From: Pseudofrankia sp. DC12
GTDB lineage: Bacteria > Actinomycetota > Actinomycetes > Frankiales > Frankiaceae
Assembly (NCBI RefSeq): GCF_000966285.1
Contig: NZ_KQ031391.1
Span: forward strand, 4,698,383-4,762,382
Length of the DNA: 64,000 bases
Direction of reading: 5' to 3'
In this document: piece after piece, positions 1-8,939 of the stretch
Layout of the letters: each line of letters opens with the position of its first letter
How positions within the stretch are numbered: position 1 is the stretch's first letter
Made by a program: the position numbers and the translations under genes
Notes under the pieces: generated by a model
What the model saw: the letters and a program-made list of their open reading frames with translations, nothing else
The model's database searches: none
Told to the model about the DNA's origin: nothing

Positions 1-2
1 AG

Positions 3-554
3 TGCGTCGAGGCCTTCAAGGAGGCGAAGGCCGCGGGCTTCCGGGTCGGCACCAACTCGACGTTCTTCAACAACGACAGCCCGCAGGACGTCATCGACAT
101 CCTGACCTTCCTGAACGACGATCTCAAGGTCGACGCGATCCAGCTCTCACCGGGCTACGCGTACGAGAAGGCGCCGGACCAGGAGCACTTCCTCGGCGTC
201 CAGGAGACGCGGGAGATGTTCTCCAAGGTCTTCGCCGAGGGCCGGCGCAAGAAGTGGCGGCTGAACCACTCGCCGGTCTTCCTGGACTTCCTGGAAGGCA
301 AGCGTGAGCTGGCCTGCACCGCCTGGGGTATTCCGAGCTACTCCCTGTTCGGCTGGCAGAAGCCGTGCTACCTCATGAGTGACGGCTATGTCGGCTCCTA
401 CAAGGAGCTCACCGAGACCACCGACTGGGACAAGTACGGCCGTGGCAAGGACCCGCGCTGCGCCAACTGCATGGCGCACTGCGGGTACGAGACCTCCGCC
501 GTGCTGGCCACCATGGGCTCGCTGAAGGAGCAGATCCGCGCCGTCCGCATGTGA
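3..554 (+). CDS. hpnH: HpnH, adenosyl-hopene transferase (radical SAM), 3' part only
   Basis: This is the C-terminal part of a radical SAM protein cut by the window edge; about 183 residues are visible, open from the first base to TGA at 552. The segment matches what I know of HpnH, including the stretch SPGYAYEKAPDQEHFLG, a TAWGIPSYSLFGWQKPCYL block and a terminal cysteine cluster RCANCMAHCGYE typical of the C-terminal DUF3463 region. HpnH joins a 5'-deoxyadenosyl group to diploptene to start extended hopanoid side chains at the membrane. The N-terminal CxxxCxxC cluster lies outside the window. The identification rests on family recall and is quite secure. Confidence 0.9.
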   Translation, partial: CVEAFKEAKAAGFRVGTNSTFFNNDSPQDVIDILTFLNDDLKVDAIQLSPGYAYEKAPDQEHFLGVQETREMFSKVFAEGRRKKWRLNHSPVFLDFLEGKRELACTAWGIPSYSLFGWQKPCYLMSDGYVGSYKELTETTDWDKYGRGKDPRCANCMAHCGYETSAVLATMGSLKEQIRAVRM

Positions 555-791
555 GGTGGGGCGCGGAGCGCTTCACCGGTGCGGACGCTTCGCGCCCGCC
601 CCAGCCTTGGTTGTCGGCTGGGGCGGGACATCGGGGGCTGGCCGCTGTCCAGTGTCGGGATCCTGGCTGGGTGAGGTGGGGGTGGGGCGCTTCACCGGTG
701 CGGACGCTTCGCGCCCGCCCCAGCCTTGGTTGTCGGCTGGGGCGGGACATCGGGGGCTGGCCGCTGTCCAGTGTCGGGATCCTGGCTGGGT
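553..791. repeat. 119-bp tandem duplication downstream of hpnH
   Basis: Two near-identical copies lie head to tail, with cores at about 571-672 and 690-791 (period 119). Both contain CTTCACCGGTGCGGACG, the inverted GGCGGG/CCCGCC-type arms around TTGGTTGTCGGCTGG and a final GGATCCTGGCTGGGT. Only the first bases after the hpnH stop differ between copies. No reading frame in it looks coding. Confidence 0.9.
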
Positions 792-980
792 TGCGTTTGT
801 CGGACGCTTCGCGCCCGACGGGTCGTCCGGTGGCTGGGCTGGGTCTGTCGGGCGCTGCGCGCCGGCTGGCGGTTTTGGTCGGATGGGCTTGTCGGGCGCT
901 GCGCGCCGACCGGTTGGATTCTGGGTCGCGTTTTTGCCGGGGGCGGGCTGAATTGCGGCGCGCCCGGGGTGTGAATTACA

Positions 981-1017
981 GCAGGCCCGTCCCGTGGGGG
1001 CGGGCCTGCTGTTGTTT
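981..1017 (+). terminator. Intrinsic-terminator-like hairpin
   Basis: GCAGGCCCG at 981-989 pairs perfectly with CGGGCCTGC at 1001-1009 around an 11-base loop, followed by TGTTGTTTCTG. It sits about 430 bases after hpnH and may end that transcript, or serve the converging TetR gene. Confidence 0.6.
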
Positions 1018-1279
1018 CTGCGGCTGGTGGCGGCCCGGGTAACCCGCAGGGCTGCGGCGAGATCGCTCTCGGCAGCGCATGACTACTCAAGGTAGTCGGA
1101 TTCGGCCGGCACGGATAGGCCGGCAGCGACGTGAACCGCCTGTGGTTGCCGGGTTTCCTGATCAACTCTAAGCACTTCTCCAGGCCCGACCAGACTGGAA
1201 GTGTAGTTTGATCAATCCGGACTGTTATCTTGCCGCGGCCCTGGGTAACCCGGGACGGGCTCGCCGTGGCGGTGGCCGG
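1018..1279. other. Non-coding stretch with stacked inverted repeats
   Basis: No gene is seen. Three inverted repeats follow one another. GACTAC/GTAGTC lies at 1081-1097 with a 5-base loop. GCCGGC occurs at 1105-1110 and 1119-1124. An imperfect pair, GATCAACTCTAAGCACTTC at 1160-1178 against GAAGTGTAGTTTGATC at 1198-1213, completes the set. This could be a terminator region for the minus-strand regulator or a structured RNA. Confidence 0.5.
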
Positions 1280-1957
1280 TTACAGGGGCTGGGGGGCTGG
1301 GCGGGAGTTGTGGACCAGGCCGGACAGGAGGCGGTCCAGGACGACGCCGGTCTCGCGGCGGGCCAGTGACGGGTCGGCGGCGCGAGCGACGTAGAGGCTG
1401 GCCTCGGCGAGCAGCGCCGTGACCAGCCGGGTCAGTGGCGCGACCGGAATCGGGTCGATGATCTCCTCGGCTATGGCGCGCTCCAGCCATTCCGACAGGA
1501 GACCGTAGCCGTGCTTTTCGACCAGGGTGTTCCAGGCGTCGTTGCCGAGCACGGCCGGGCCGTCGACCAACACGATCCGCTGGAAGTCCGTATCCGTTCT
1601 GGTGGAGAAGTCCAGCAGCGACTGGAAGCCGCGACGCAGCTGCGTCCAGGCGTCGCCACCGATCGTGGCCTCCAGCTCACTCTTGACCAGGGCGGTCGCG
1701 ACCTCGCTCGCGACCTCCTTCATCACCTCGCGGAACAGGTCGGCCTTGTCCCGGAAGTGGTGGTAGAGAGCGCCGCGGGTGACACGCGCGTCGGCCACGA
1801 TCTCCTCGGTACCGGTGGCCACATATCCCTGTTCCGCGAACCGCCGGCGGGCGGCCGCTACCAACGCGGCTCGCGTTTCCAACGACCGGTTGTCCGGCGT
1901 CCGGTCACCCGTTCGGGCGTTGTCCGCCGTGCGCAGATCCTGGCGGGCACTCGTCAC
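1280..1957 (-). CDS. TetR/AcrR family transcriptional regulator
   Basis: A 225-residue one-component repressor. The N-terminal helix-turn-helix is clear (TRAALVAAARRRFAEQGYVA, then TEEIVADARVTRGALYHHFRDKADLF), followed by an all-helical ligand domain ending in a C-terminal block like the TetR_C family with FQRIVLVDGPAVLG. I chose the GTG at 1957 because the frame upstream lacks recognisable sequence; the frame stays open to 2251. It follows the exporter gene on the same strand after about 170 bases. It therefore probably controls that exporter, perhaps as one transcript. Inducer unknown. Confidence 0.85.
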   Translation of the reverse strand: MTSARQDLRTADNARTGDRTPDNRSLETRAALVAAARRRFAEQGYVATGTEEIVADARVTRGALYHHFRDKADLFREVMKEVASEVATALVKSELEATIGGDAWTQLRRGFQSLLDFSTRTDTDFQRIVLVDGPAVLGNDAWNTLVEKHGYGLLSEWLERAIAEEIIDPIPVAPLTRLVTALLAEASLYVARAADPSLARRETGVVLDRLLSGLVHNSRPAPQPL

Positions 1958-2124
1958 AGCTCGATTATGGTGCACAGGCCGTCGGGCTTTCACCTCGAAC
2001 ACCCCTGAGGTCGCCGCCTGAAACCCGCTCGGAACACTACGTGGAATCGCGGGGCGCGTGGCGATGGGGACGCTCGTTCGGGCTGATTCAGCCGCGCCGG
2101 AACGCGCCGGTTCGCCGGCGGCCG

Positions 2125-3786
2125 TTACCGGCTGGGCGCGGCCTGTTGCCGGCCGGCGGCGCGGGGGACGTCCTCGTTGGTCGTCGCGAGGCGGGTCTCC
2201 CGGATCAGCAGCATGGCGACGAGCCCGACGAGGGCCAGTGGCACCGCGCACAGCCAGGCGTGCCCGACCGCGTCACCGTAGGCGTGCCGGACCACGGCCG
2301 CGACCGGCGCGGGCAGCGTGGCCAGGTTCGGCACACCGTGGGTGTCCGCGACGGCGTTCGCGGGCAGGCCGGCGGCGACGAGGCCATGCCCGGTCCGGCT
2401 GGCGGCGAGATTGCCCAGCAACGCCCCGAGCGCGGCGACCCCCGCGGTGGAGCCGAGGCTGCGGAAGAAGGCGACCACACCGCTCGCGGCGCCGAGATCG
2501 CTGCGTGCGGCGCTGTTCTGCACGGCCACCATCAGGTTCTGCTGGGTCATGCCGATACCGACGCCGACGAGCGCCAGATAGGTGCAGACCGCGACGAGCG
2601 GGGTACCCGCGCGAATGGTCGCGAACAGCAGCTGTCCGCCGCAGATGCAGAGCGCTCCGGCCACGAGGATGCCTTTCCAGCGGCCCGTCCGCGTGATGGC
2701 CCGGCCGGCGAGGTTGGCCGAGACCGCCGAGCTGACCACCATCGGCGCGGTCAGCAGGCCGGAGACGGTCGGCGTCTCGCCGCGGCCCAGCTGGAAGTAC
2801 TGGCTGAACAGGAGCGGCACGGTGACCGTCACGGCGCCGGTGGCGACGACGCCGATGACCGCGAGCACGATGGTCCGGTCCCGGAACAGCCGCGGCGGCA
2901 CGATTGGCTCGGCCACCCGGGTCTCCACGAAGACGGCGAGCAGCACTGTGGCTACCCCGCCGAGCAGCAGCGCCAGCCCGGTACCGGACAGCCAGCCGAC
3001 CAGGTTCCCGCCCAGCGTGAGCCACAGCAGCAGCAGGCCCACACCGCCGGGAATGAGGACGGCGCCGAAGTAGTCGATGCGAACCGGGCGACGCTCGGTC
3101 GGCAGCCGCAGCGTGCGGACCAGCAGCGCGAAGGCCACCACCGCGACCGGTAGGCAGATGTAGAAGCACCAGCGCCAGCCGAGCCCCGGTGTGTCGACGA
3201 TCAGGCCTCCGACCAGCGGGCCGGAGATGTTCGAGACGGCGAACACCGCGCCGATGTAGCCGTTGTAACGGGCACGTTCCCGCGCCGGGACCATCGCCGC
3301 GATCGCCACCTGCGTCAGCGAGCTGGTGCCGCCGGCGCCCACGCCCTGGACCCCGCGCGCGGCGATCAGCCAGGCGGGGGAATGAGACAGGCCGGCCAGG
3401 CACGATCCGAGGGTGAACAACGTGAGGGCGAGCAGGAGAAGGACCTTCGGGTTCAGCAGATCCGACAGCTTGCCCCAGAGCGGCACGGTCGCCGTCATCG
3501 TCAGCAGCGTCATCGTCGCGACCCAGGTGTAGTCGGTCGAGCTGCCGTGCAGGTCGGCCATGATGCGCGGCAGCGCGTTCGCCACGACGGTTCCGGCGAT
3601 CATGGTGGCGAACAGGCCCAGCACCAGCGCCCAGACGGCCTGGCTGATCTCCCGCTGCGTCATCGGCCGGTACTCCGGGCTGGTCGCGCGGGCCACGGCC
3701 TGCGAGGCCGTCGTCGCCACCGGCGCCCCGGGGTCGCGCTCGGGCCCCGGACCTGGGCTGGCCGAGCGTTCCGCGGACGTCGTCAT
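2125..3786 (-). CDS. MFS transporter, DHA2 (EmrB/QacA-like) drug exporter
   Basis: A 553-residue integral membrane protein with about 14 hydrophobic segments, the size and pattern of DHA2 proton-driven exporters. Visible family features are WVATMTLLTMTATVPLWGKLSD with the loop 2-3 motif, the RGVQGVGAGGTSSLTQVAIA segment and SNISGPLVGGLIVD (motif C). The start is the ATG at 3786, preceded by an AGG-containing site; an in-frame ATG at 3879 gives an unlikely charged leader. The N-terminal ~50 residues are polar and cytoplasmic. It is divergent from ureG and lies upstream of the TetR gene, which suggests substrate-induced efflux. Substrate not predictable. Confidence 0.88.
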   Translation of the reverse strand: MTTSAERSASPGPGPERDPGAPVATTASQAVARATSPEYRPMTQREISQAVWALVLGLFATMIAGTVVANALPRIMADLHGSSTDYTWVATMTLLTMTATVPLWGKLSDLLNPKVLLLLALTLFTLGSCLAGLSHSPAWLIAARGVQGVGAGGTSSLTQVAIAAMVPARERARYNGYIGAVFAVSNISGPLVGGLIVDTPGLGWRWCFYICLPVAVVAFALLVRTLRLPTERRPVRIDYFGAVLIPGGVGLLLLWLTLGGNLVGWLSGTGLALLLGGVATVLLAVFVETRVAEPIVPPRLFRDRTIVLAVIGVVATGAVTVTVPLLFSQYFQLGRGETPTVSGLLTAPMVVSSAVSANLAGRAITRTGRWKGILVAGALCICGGQLLFATIRAGTPLVAVCTYLALVGVGIGMTQQNLMVAVQNSAARSDLGAASGVVAFFRSLGSTAGVAALGALLGNLAASRTGHGLVAAGLPANAVADTHGVPNLATLPAPVAAVVRHAYGDAVGHAWLCAVPLALVGLVAMLLIRETRLATTNEDVPRAAGRQQAAPSR

Positions 3787-4021
3787 GGACCAGCCTTCGG
3801 CGGTGGGCGGGAGTTCCGTACGTCGAACGAAACTAACCGGAAGGAATGCTTCCGAGCACAGATCAGTCGCGGTCGCCACGCCCCGCCCAAGTCCGGCGCG
3901 CGGGCGCCCCCGGTCGGAGTAACGGATGTGTCATCCCCGGGGCCTAGGCTGGCGGCAGTGCCGCGGGCTCGCCAGGATCGGGCCGGCGCTGGCAGCACGG
4001 ACACGAGACCGGGAGGCGTAG

Positions 4022-4840
4022 GTGCACCTCGACCACGATCACCACGAGCATGGTTCCTCGCTGCTCGGTGGCGGCCCGGGTTCCGGGGGCTCGGGCGGGC
4101 CGGGGCTGGCGGCGGCGTGGCGGACGGCCGCTCCGGCGGCTCCGGCGGCCGTTCCGGCCGGCCGGGCGCTGCGGATCGGGATCGGCGGGCCGGTCGGCAG
4201 CGGCAAGACCGCGCTCGTCGCCGCGCTGTGCCGGGCACTGTCGGGCAAGGTGGACCTCGCCGTCGTCACCAACGACATCTACACGACCGAGGATGCCGAC
4301 TTCCTGCGTCGCGCCGGCGTGCTGGACCCGGCCCGGATCCGCGCCGTCGAGACCGGCTGCTGCCCGCACACGGCGATCCGCGACGACATCACGTCCAACC
4401 TGGACGCCGTCGAGGATCTCGACGCCGCGTTCGGCCCGCTGGACCTGATTCTCGTCGAGTCCGGCGGCGACAACCTCACCGCGACCTTCAGCTACGGCCT
4501 GATCGACCGGCAGATCTTCGTCGTCGATGTCGCCGGCGGTGACAAGGTGCCGCGCAAGGGCGGTCCCGGCGTCACCAGCAGCGACCTGCTCGTCATCAAC
4601 AAGACCGACCTGGCGCCGCTGGTCGGCGCCGACCTCGGGGTGATGGAGCGCGACGCGACGGCGATGCGGGACGGCCGCCCGGTCCTGTTCACCAGCCTCG
4701 TCGAGGACCCGGCCGCGACCGACGTCGCCCGCTGGGTCTTCAGCCAGCTCGTCGAGGCCCGGGCCGCCGGCGCCGGCGCCTACGAGTCCAACCTCACCCC
4801 GCTCGCCTCCGTCGGCCTCGACGTGCCCGGCACGCAGTGA
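4022..4840 (+). CDS. ureG: Urease accessory protein UreG (GTPase)
   Basis: UreG is the SIMIBI GTPase that drives nickel delivery to urease in the UreDFG complex. The 272-residue protein shows the P-loop GGPVGSGKT at 55-63, [12 protein letters not shown], a nickel-binding Cys-Pro-His in [12 protein letters not shown] near 114-116, the ESGGDN motif and the NKTDLAP guanine-specificity motif. Typical UreG is about 205-225 residues. Here a His/Asp-rich head ([11 protein letters not shown]) and a Gly/Ala/Pro linker add about 48 residues, a plausible nickel-chelating extension. The GTG start at 4022 is preceded by GGGAGG. ureD follows 66 bases downstream. Confidence 0.95.
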   Translation: MHLDHDHHEHGSSLLGGGPGSGGSGGPGLAAAWRTAAPAAPAAVPAGRALRIGIGGPVGSGKTALVAALCRALSGKVDLAVVTNDIYTTEDADFLRRAGVLDPARIRAVETGCCPHTAIRDDITSNLDAVEDLDAAFGPLDLILVESGGDNLTATFSYGLIDRQIFVVDVAGGDKVPRKGGPGVTSSDLLVINKTDLAPLVGADLGVMERDATAMRDGRPVLFTSLVEDPAATDVARWVFSQLVEARAAGAGAYESNLTPLASVGLDVPGTQ

Positions 4841-4842
4841 GG

Positions 4843-4860
4843 CCCGGCCGCGCGGCCGGG
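4843..4860. repeat. 18-bp perfect palindrome between ureG and ureD
   Basis: CCCGGCCGCGCGGCCGGG immediately follows the ureG stop codon. It could form a short hairpin that trims or attenuates transcription into ureD, or an intergenic processing site. There is no T-run after it. Confidence 0.55.
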
Positions 4861-4906
4861 GCGGCGGCTCGGTGAGGGCCGCGCTCGGCGATGGGCCGGG
4901 AGCTCG

Positions 4907-5986
4907 ATGACGACGATCGCCAGTGCCGGGCCGGCGCCGACGGCTGGCACGGCACCCGACGGGTCGGCCTCACAGCCGCCGCCAGCGGGCCCAGGCGCGG
5001 CTGGTGGTGGCCGGACAGTCGTCCGGGCGCACGCCGTCGTGCGGGTCGAGGCCGGCTCCGACGGCGCCGCGCGGGTTTCGGAACTGCGCTCGGCTGTGCC
5101 GCTGGTGATGCGGCAGGTGGCGCAGCCGGTCGCGTCGCGTCCGGAGACGTCGCGCGCGGAGGCGGGGCACGGCGCGGCGTGGCGGCTGGAGGATCTGATC
5201 CCGCCCGGGCTGCCGACCGTCACCGTGCACCTGGTCGGCGCGGCGGCGGGTCCACTGACCGGGGACCAGCTGCGCCTCGACATCAGCGTCGGCGCCGGCG
5301 TGCGCCTGGTGCTGCGCTCGGTCGCGGCGACGCTCGCGATGCCCGGGCACGGGGCCGGGCCGTCCGTGCTGGAGATCCACGCGGACGTCGCGGCCGGGGG
5401 TGCCCTCGACCTGCTGCCCGAGCCGACGGTCGCGGTGCGCGGGTGTCGGCACCGCTTGGTCGGCCGCGCGACCGTCGGAGCGGGTGGCTGGCTGCGGTGG
5501 CGCGAGGAGATCGTCCTGGGCCGGTTCAATGAGCCTTCGGGCCAGATCGAGACCGACCTGCGGGTCGACGTCAGTTCCGGGCCGGCCGGTCCGGACGCGG
5601 GCACTGGTCACCGCCCACTGTTGCGCCAGCAACTCGTCCTCGGCCCTGACATTCCGGGCCTGGGCGGCGCTGCGCTGATCGGCTCGGCTCGGGCCGTCGG
5701 CTCGCTGCTGATCGCCGCGCCTCCCGACTACCACCGCATCCCGGCAGGCGGCAGTCCCGCCGCGTCGGGTCCCCCCGCTGGCCGACTCGGCCAGGAGCCC
5801 GGGCAGGGCCTGCCCGGGCTGGGCCTGCCCGGGCTGGGCGTCGCCGCGTCCGTGAGCCCGGCCGAGCCGGCGACCGCCGGGCGCCTTCCCGGCGGGGCAA
5901 CGGTGCTCCCGCTGGCCGGCCCGGGCGTCCTGGTGACGGCCCTCGCCGACGACGCCGTCACCCTTCGCCGCCACCTCGGGGAGTGA
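4907..5986 (+). CDS. ureD: Urease accessory protein UreD (UreH)
   Basis: A 359-residue UreD/UreH scaffold that recruits UreF-UreG to apo-urease. Family features include the VPLVMRQV start of the core, VTVHLVGAAAGPLTGDQLRLDI, VRLVLRSVAATLAMPG and GGALDLLPEPTVAVRGCRHR, then EEIVLGRFNEPSG. It is longer than usual (about 260-290 residues): both the Ala/Pro/Gly-rich N-terminus and a late low-complexity stretch of Pro-Gly-Leu repeats (around 5800-5850) are extra. The ATG at 4907 has GGGAG upstream. It probably shares a transcript with ureG. Confidence 0.9.
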   Translation: MTTIASAGPAPTAGTAPDGSASQPPPAGPGAAGGGRTVVRAHAVVRVEAGSDGAARVSELRSAVPLVMRQVAQPVASRPETSRAEAGHGAAWRLEDLIPPGLPTVTVHLVGAAAGPLTGDQLRLDISVGAGVRLVLRSVAATLAMPGHGAGPSVLEIHADVAAGGALDLLPEPTVAVRGCRHRLVGRATVGAGGWLRWREEIVLGRFNEPSGQIETDLRVDVSSGPAGPDAGTGHRPLLRQQLVLGPDIPGLGGAALIGSARAVGSLLIAAPPDYHRIPAGGSPAASGPPAGRLGQEPGQGLPGLGLPGLGVAASVSPAEPATAGRLPGGATVLPLAGPGVLVTALADDAVTLRRHLGE

Positions 5987-6076
5987 CGGGCCGGCCGCTG
6001 AGTCATGCGTGATGGCTGCGGCGCGGAGTCCTCGCCCAGCCACCAGGGATGACTCGCCTCCTGGCCGGCCACGGTG

Positions 6077-6181
6077 CTAGACGATGTGGGCGAAGATGAC
6101 CACGTTGTCCACGTAGTGGCCGGTGATGTGGTTGAAGGCCCCGCCGCAGGTGATCAGGCGGAGCTGGGCGCCGGTGCTCAT
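6077..6181 (-). pseudogene. Sortase C-terminal fragment (class E/F type)
   Basis: Read on minus from 6181 to TAG at 6077, a 34-residue peptide contains LRLITCGGAFNHITGHYVDN followed by VVIFAHIV and a stop. That is the catalytic-cysteine end (L-I-T-C) of class E/F actinobacterial sortases. Nothing upstream in this frame resembles the rest of a sortase, so about 150-200 residues are missing. It sits head to head with the response-regulator fragment at 6229, so this spot looks like a deletion junction between two former genes. Confidence 0.7.
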
Positions 6182-6228
6182 CCTGGAGCTGAGCCAGCCC
6201 GACCAGGTGGGCCGCGACGACGAGCCGC

Positions 6229-6531
6229 GTGACTGGGGTGCTGCGCAGCGGCGATCTCGCCCTGGACCTGCGGACCCGTCAGGCGCACGTCGGTGGCTGG
6301 GTCGTCGACCTGACGGCGCGGGAGTTCGTGCTGGCCGAGACGTTCCTGCGCCACCCCGGCCAGGTACTGGCCCGCGAGCAGCTGCTGTCCGCCGTCTGGG
6401 GCTACGACTACGATCCCGGCAGCAACATCGTCGACGTCTACGTCGGCTACCTGCGCCGCAAGCTCGGGGCCGCCAGGATCGCGACGGTGCGCGGCATGGG
6501 CTACCGGCTGGAGACGGCCGTCAGGACGTGA
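6229..6531 (+). pseudogene. Response regulator DNA-binding domain without receiver (OmpR/PhoB type)
   Basis: A 100-residue winged-helix domain of the OmpR/PhoB family, complete from GDLALDLRTRQA through VDLTAREFVLAETFLRHPGQ and VSVW-like ...LSAVWGYDYDPGSNIVDVY to VRGMGYRLETA. The receiver and linker that should precede it are absent; a TGA lies 13 codons upstream in frame. It could be translated from the GTG at 6229 as an orphan DNA-binding domain, but I favour a truncated relic. Its 3' end overlaps the convergent ureF end by 11 bases. Confidence 0.75.
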
Positions 6532-7291
6532 ACATCCGGACCGGGGCGACTCGGTGGCGCTGGGCGAGCAGGTCGAGACGGACCGCCGACGGGGCGGGCA
6601 GCAGGTCCAGGGCTCCGGAAGCGACGGCGTCCTCGGCGGCGGTCGTCGCGGCGGTGGCGGTGCGTTCCAGCTCCTCGGCCAGCCGGGCCTGCAGGCCGGT
6701 CACCGCCAGCGGGTCGAGGCCGAGCAGCCGGGTCGCGCCCGAGGCCGGCCCCGAGACGGCGCCGTAGACGGCGGCCAGGGCCGCGTCCGCCGGTTCGAGC
6801 CCCGCCGCGGCGGCGATGACGCCCAGCGCGATCGGGTGGTGCGGGGCGGCCGGGAGGGCCGCGCCGGCCAGGTCCCAGGCGGCGCGGCCGGCGCGCAGCA
6901 GCGTCCGGCCCTGCGCCCGGCTTGCCTCGCGCTGGGCCGGGGACGGCGTCCGGGCGTCGAGCTCGGCGTCCAGCGCCGCGAGCAGATCGCCGGCCGCGGG
7001 AGCCCGCGTCTCGTCGTGGCCATGGCTGATCTGGCAGGCGGCGGCGGCGAACGCGGCGGACAGCAGGCCCGCCGTCGCGAGCCGGCCGCGCAGGAACCCG
7101 GCCAGGTCGTCCAGCCCGCGGACGCCCCCGTCGACGACCGCGGCCTCCATGCCACCCGAGTGCGCGTGTCCGCCGGCGGGCAGCCGCCCGTCGGCAAGCA
7201 CCAGCAGCGCCGCCCGGGCCCCCGCTCGCCCGGCTGACCCACCGGGCGGACCGCCCGACAGCCTCGGTCGCGCGGCCGACATGTCCGTCAT
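6521..7291 (-). CDS. ureF: Urease accessory protein UreF
   Basis: UreF couples UreG to the UreD-urease complex and gates its GTPase. The 256-residue product shows the UreF signature: LVLADGRLPAGGHAHSGGMEAAV near the start, a helical core, and LGVIAAAAGLEPADAALAAVYGAVSG with the C-terminal helices. I start it at the ATG at 7291, which has GGAAGG a few bases upstream; a second ATG three codons in is also possible. It points towards ureD and is not in the same transcript as ureG/ureD or ureABC. The locus therefore has at least three urease transcription units. Confidence 0.88.
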   Translation of the reverse strand: MTDMSAARPRLSGGPPGGSAGRAGARAALLVLADGRLPAGGHAHSGGMEAAVVDGGVRGLDDLAGFLRGRLATAGLLSAAFAAAACQISHGHDETRAPAAGDLLAALDAELDARTPSPAQREASRAQGRTLLRAGRAAWDLAGAALPAAPHHPIALGVIAAAAGLEPADAALAAVYGAVSGPASGATRLLGLDPLAVTGLQARLAEELERTATAATTAAEDAVASGALDLLPAPSAVRLDLLAQRHRVAPVRMFTS

Positions 7292-7455
7292 CCTGGACCT
7301 TCCGCAAGGTGGTAGTAGCTGGTACCGGTGATCCGGTCGTCCAGCAGCGGCCTCGTGCCCCCGGCCTGGTCCTACAGCGACCATTTCACCACCACGGGAG
7401 GGCCGGGGTAGTGATCAACGACAGTGACGGCCGGGATCGGCGTGACGACGCCAGG

Positions 7456-7719
7456 ATGTCCGCCCAGCCGGGAAGGCCGTCGCCCCGGGGCTGGTCGCGA
7501 CTACCGCTCGTCGTGCTCGCGGTCGCTCTCACGGCCGGCGGCCTGGCCGCCTGCGGGCCGCATCACCCGCCGAAACCGACGAACCTGACCTGCGCCGCGG
7601 GCAACACCGTGCAGTGGAACGACCAGCACGACCGGTGGGAGTGCATGCCCAAGAAGTCGTCGTCGAACAGCGGCAGCTCGGGGTCCAGCTCGTCGCGCCG
7701 CGGCGGCCGGCGCCACTGA
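7456..7719 (+). CDS. Small putative lipoprotein
   Basis: An 87-residue product with a signal peptide (SRLPLVVLAVALTAGGLAACG) ending in a lipobox Leu-Ala-Ala-Cys. The mature part is short, with PHHPPKPTNLTCAAG, a second Cys pair (TCAAG/WECMP) that could form a disulfide, and a Ser/Gly/Arg-rich tail. An alternative GTG start at 7411 has a good GGGG site and would add 15 polar residues. I do not recognise a family. Head-to-head with ureF, it probably has its own promoter. Confidence 0.6.
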   Translation: MSAQPGRPSPRGWSRLPLVVLAVALTAGGLAACGPHHPPKPTNLTCAAGNTVQWNDQHDRWECMPKKSSSNSGSSGSSSSRRGGRRH

Positions 7720-7915
7720 CAGCCGCCCGGCGAGGCGGTGATACCAGTTACGTCAGCCGCCGGCGCCGCTGGCCGGAAACGCGGGCGTAACGGCCGCGTC
7801 CTAGCGTCGACGGTGTCGTCGCAGGTCGTCCGAACGCGGGACGTGGCGCCCGCCCGGGACCTGGCTGACCGAGACCCCGTGCCGACCCCGGGGCCGGACC
7901 GCAGGGAGGCTGCGC

Positions 7916-8812
7916 ATGCGTTCGACCGTGCTCGCGACACCGGCGACTTTCGGGGTCTTCGAGGTGGGCTGGACCGCGGCCGAGGCTTCCGCAGGCGCGT
8001 CGCTGCCGGCGCTCGCCGAGATCGAGGAGTTCTACCGGGCCTTCGGCTACGTGCTGCTGCGTGGCCTGGTGCCCGAGGAGCTGACCACCCGGATGGAGAC
8101 GGAGTGCGCCGCCGTCCAGGCGGACGTGCTGGCCGGGCGGCTGCCTGAGCGGTATGGCTCGACGAAGTACCTGGACGCCGTCGAGAAGGCGGAGAAGTTC
8201 GTCAACTACGTCGAGCACGTCCAGGAGCTGTCTCCGGCCGTGCTCGAGACGGCGACGCTCCCAGCACTGCTGATGGTGATCCGAAGGCTGATCGGCGACT
8301 CCGCGTGGCTTAACGGTTCGGCGCAGGCCGGCGTCGTCTACCAGGACTCCCGGCCCGGCCGGGAGTCCGGCTACACCCGGATCGGCTGGCATTCCGACTG
8401 GCAGGCGATGCCCAGCGTCGACATCTGGCCGGGCCTCGCCTTCACCTTCCATCTGGACGCCACCAGCCCGGCCAACGGGTTCCTGCGGGTCGTTCCGGGC
8501 AGCAACAACTGGGCCACTCCCGCGCCGTACCGCAACGTCAACAGCGTCGAGGTCCCCGCCGACGCCCGCCCGGCCGGTGGCTACACCGACACGCCGCCCC
8601 CCGTCGAGATGCCGCTCGGCTTCGACAAGATCCCGGGTGAGGTGCCCGTCTACACCGAGCGCGGCGACGTGATCCTGCACGACGGCTACCTGTGGCACTC
8701 GGCCTCCCGGGCCACCGACGACGACGGCGTCCGCCGCCACGTCCGCGGCGGCTACTGGAGTGGCCCACCGGCCAACTACCGGCCGCAGTTCCTCAAGAAC
8801 GCCGCCCGCTAG
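7916..8812 (+). CDS. Phytanoyl-CoA dioxygenase (PhyH) family protein
   Basis: A 298-residue Fe(II)/2-oxoglutarate-dependent dioxygenase. The double-stranded beta-helix iron triad is visible: the His-x-Asp in RIGWHSDWQAMPS and the distal His in DVILHDGYLWHSASRA. VRRHVRGGYW then supplies the Arg expected to bind 2-oxoglutarate. YRAFGYVLLRGLVPEEL is the usual N-terminal signature. AGGGAGG-like sequence precedes the ATG. The substrate cannot be read from sequence; family members hydroxylate small molecules such as ectoine or secondary-metabolite intermediates. No cluster partner is evident, as it lies between a lipoprotein and a methyltransferase relic. Confidence 0.82.
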   Translation: MRSTVLATPATFGVFEVGWTAAEASAGASLPALAEIEEFYRAFGYVLLRGLVPEELTTRMETECAAVQADVLAGRLPERYGSTKYLDAVEKAEKFVNYVEHVQELSPAVLETATLPALLMVIRRLIGDSAWLNGSAQAGVVYQDSRPGRESGYTRIGWHSDWQAMPSVDIWPGLAFTFHLDATSPANGFLRVVPGSNNWATPAPYRNVNSVEVPADARPAGGYTDTPPPVEMPLGFDKIPGEVPVYTERGDVILHDGYLWHSASRATDDDGVRRHVRGGYWSGPPANYRPQFLKNAAR

Positions 8813-8939
8813 CGAGCGTCGCCGCCCGTTCGCCGGTTGGGTGGCCAGGTTGAGTCGGGCGGCGGTTTCCAGGAGTGGTTGTCTGGGCAGCGCGTCAAAC
8901 CTGAGTGCTTGGCGCCCCGTGGTCGCAGTTCCCCCTGCG

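Noticed and set aside
2041-3153. Long plus-strand open frame opposite the MFS exporter
   Set aside because: Its Arg/Gly/Gln-rich sequence is an antisense shadow of the exporter; no family features.
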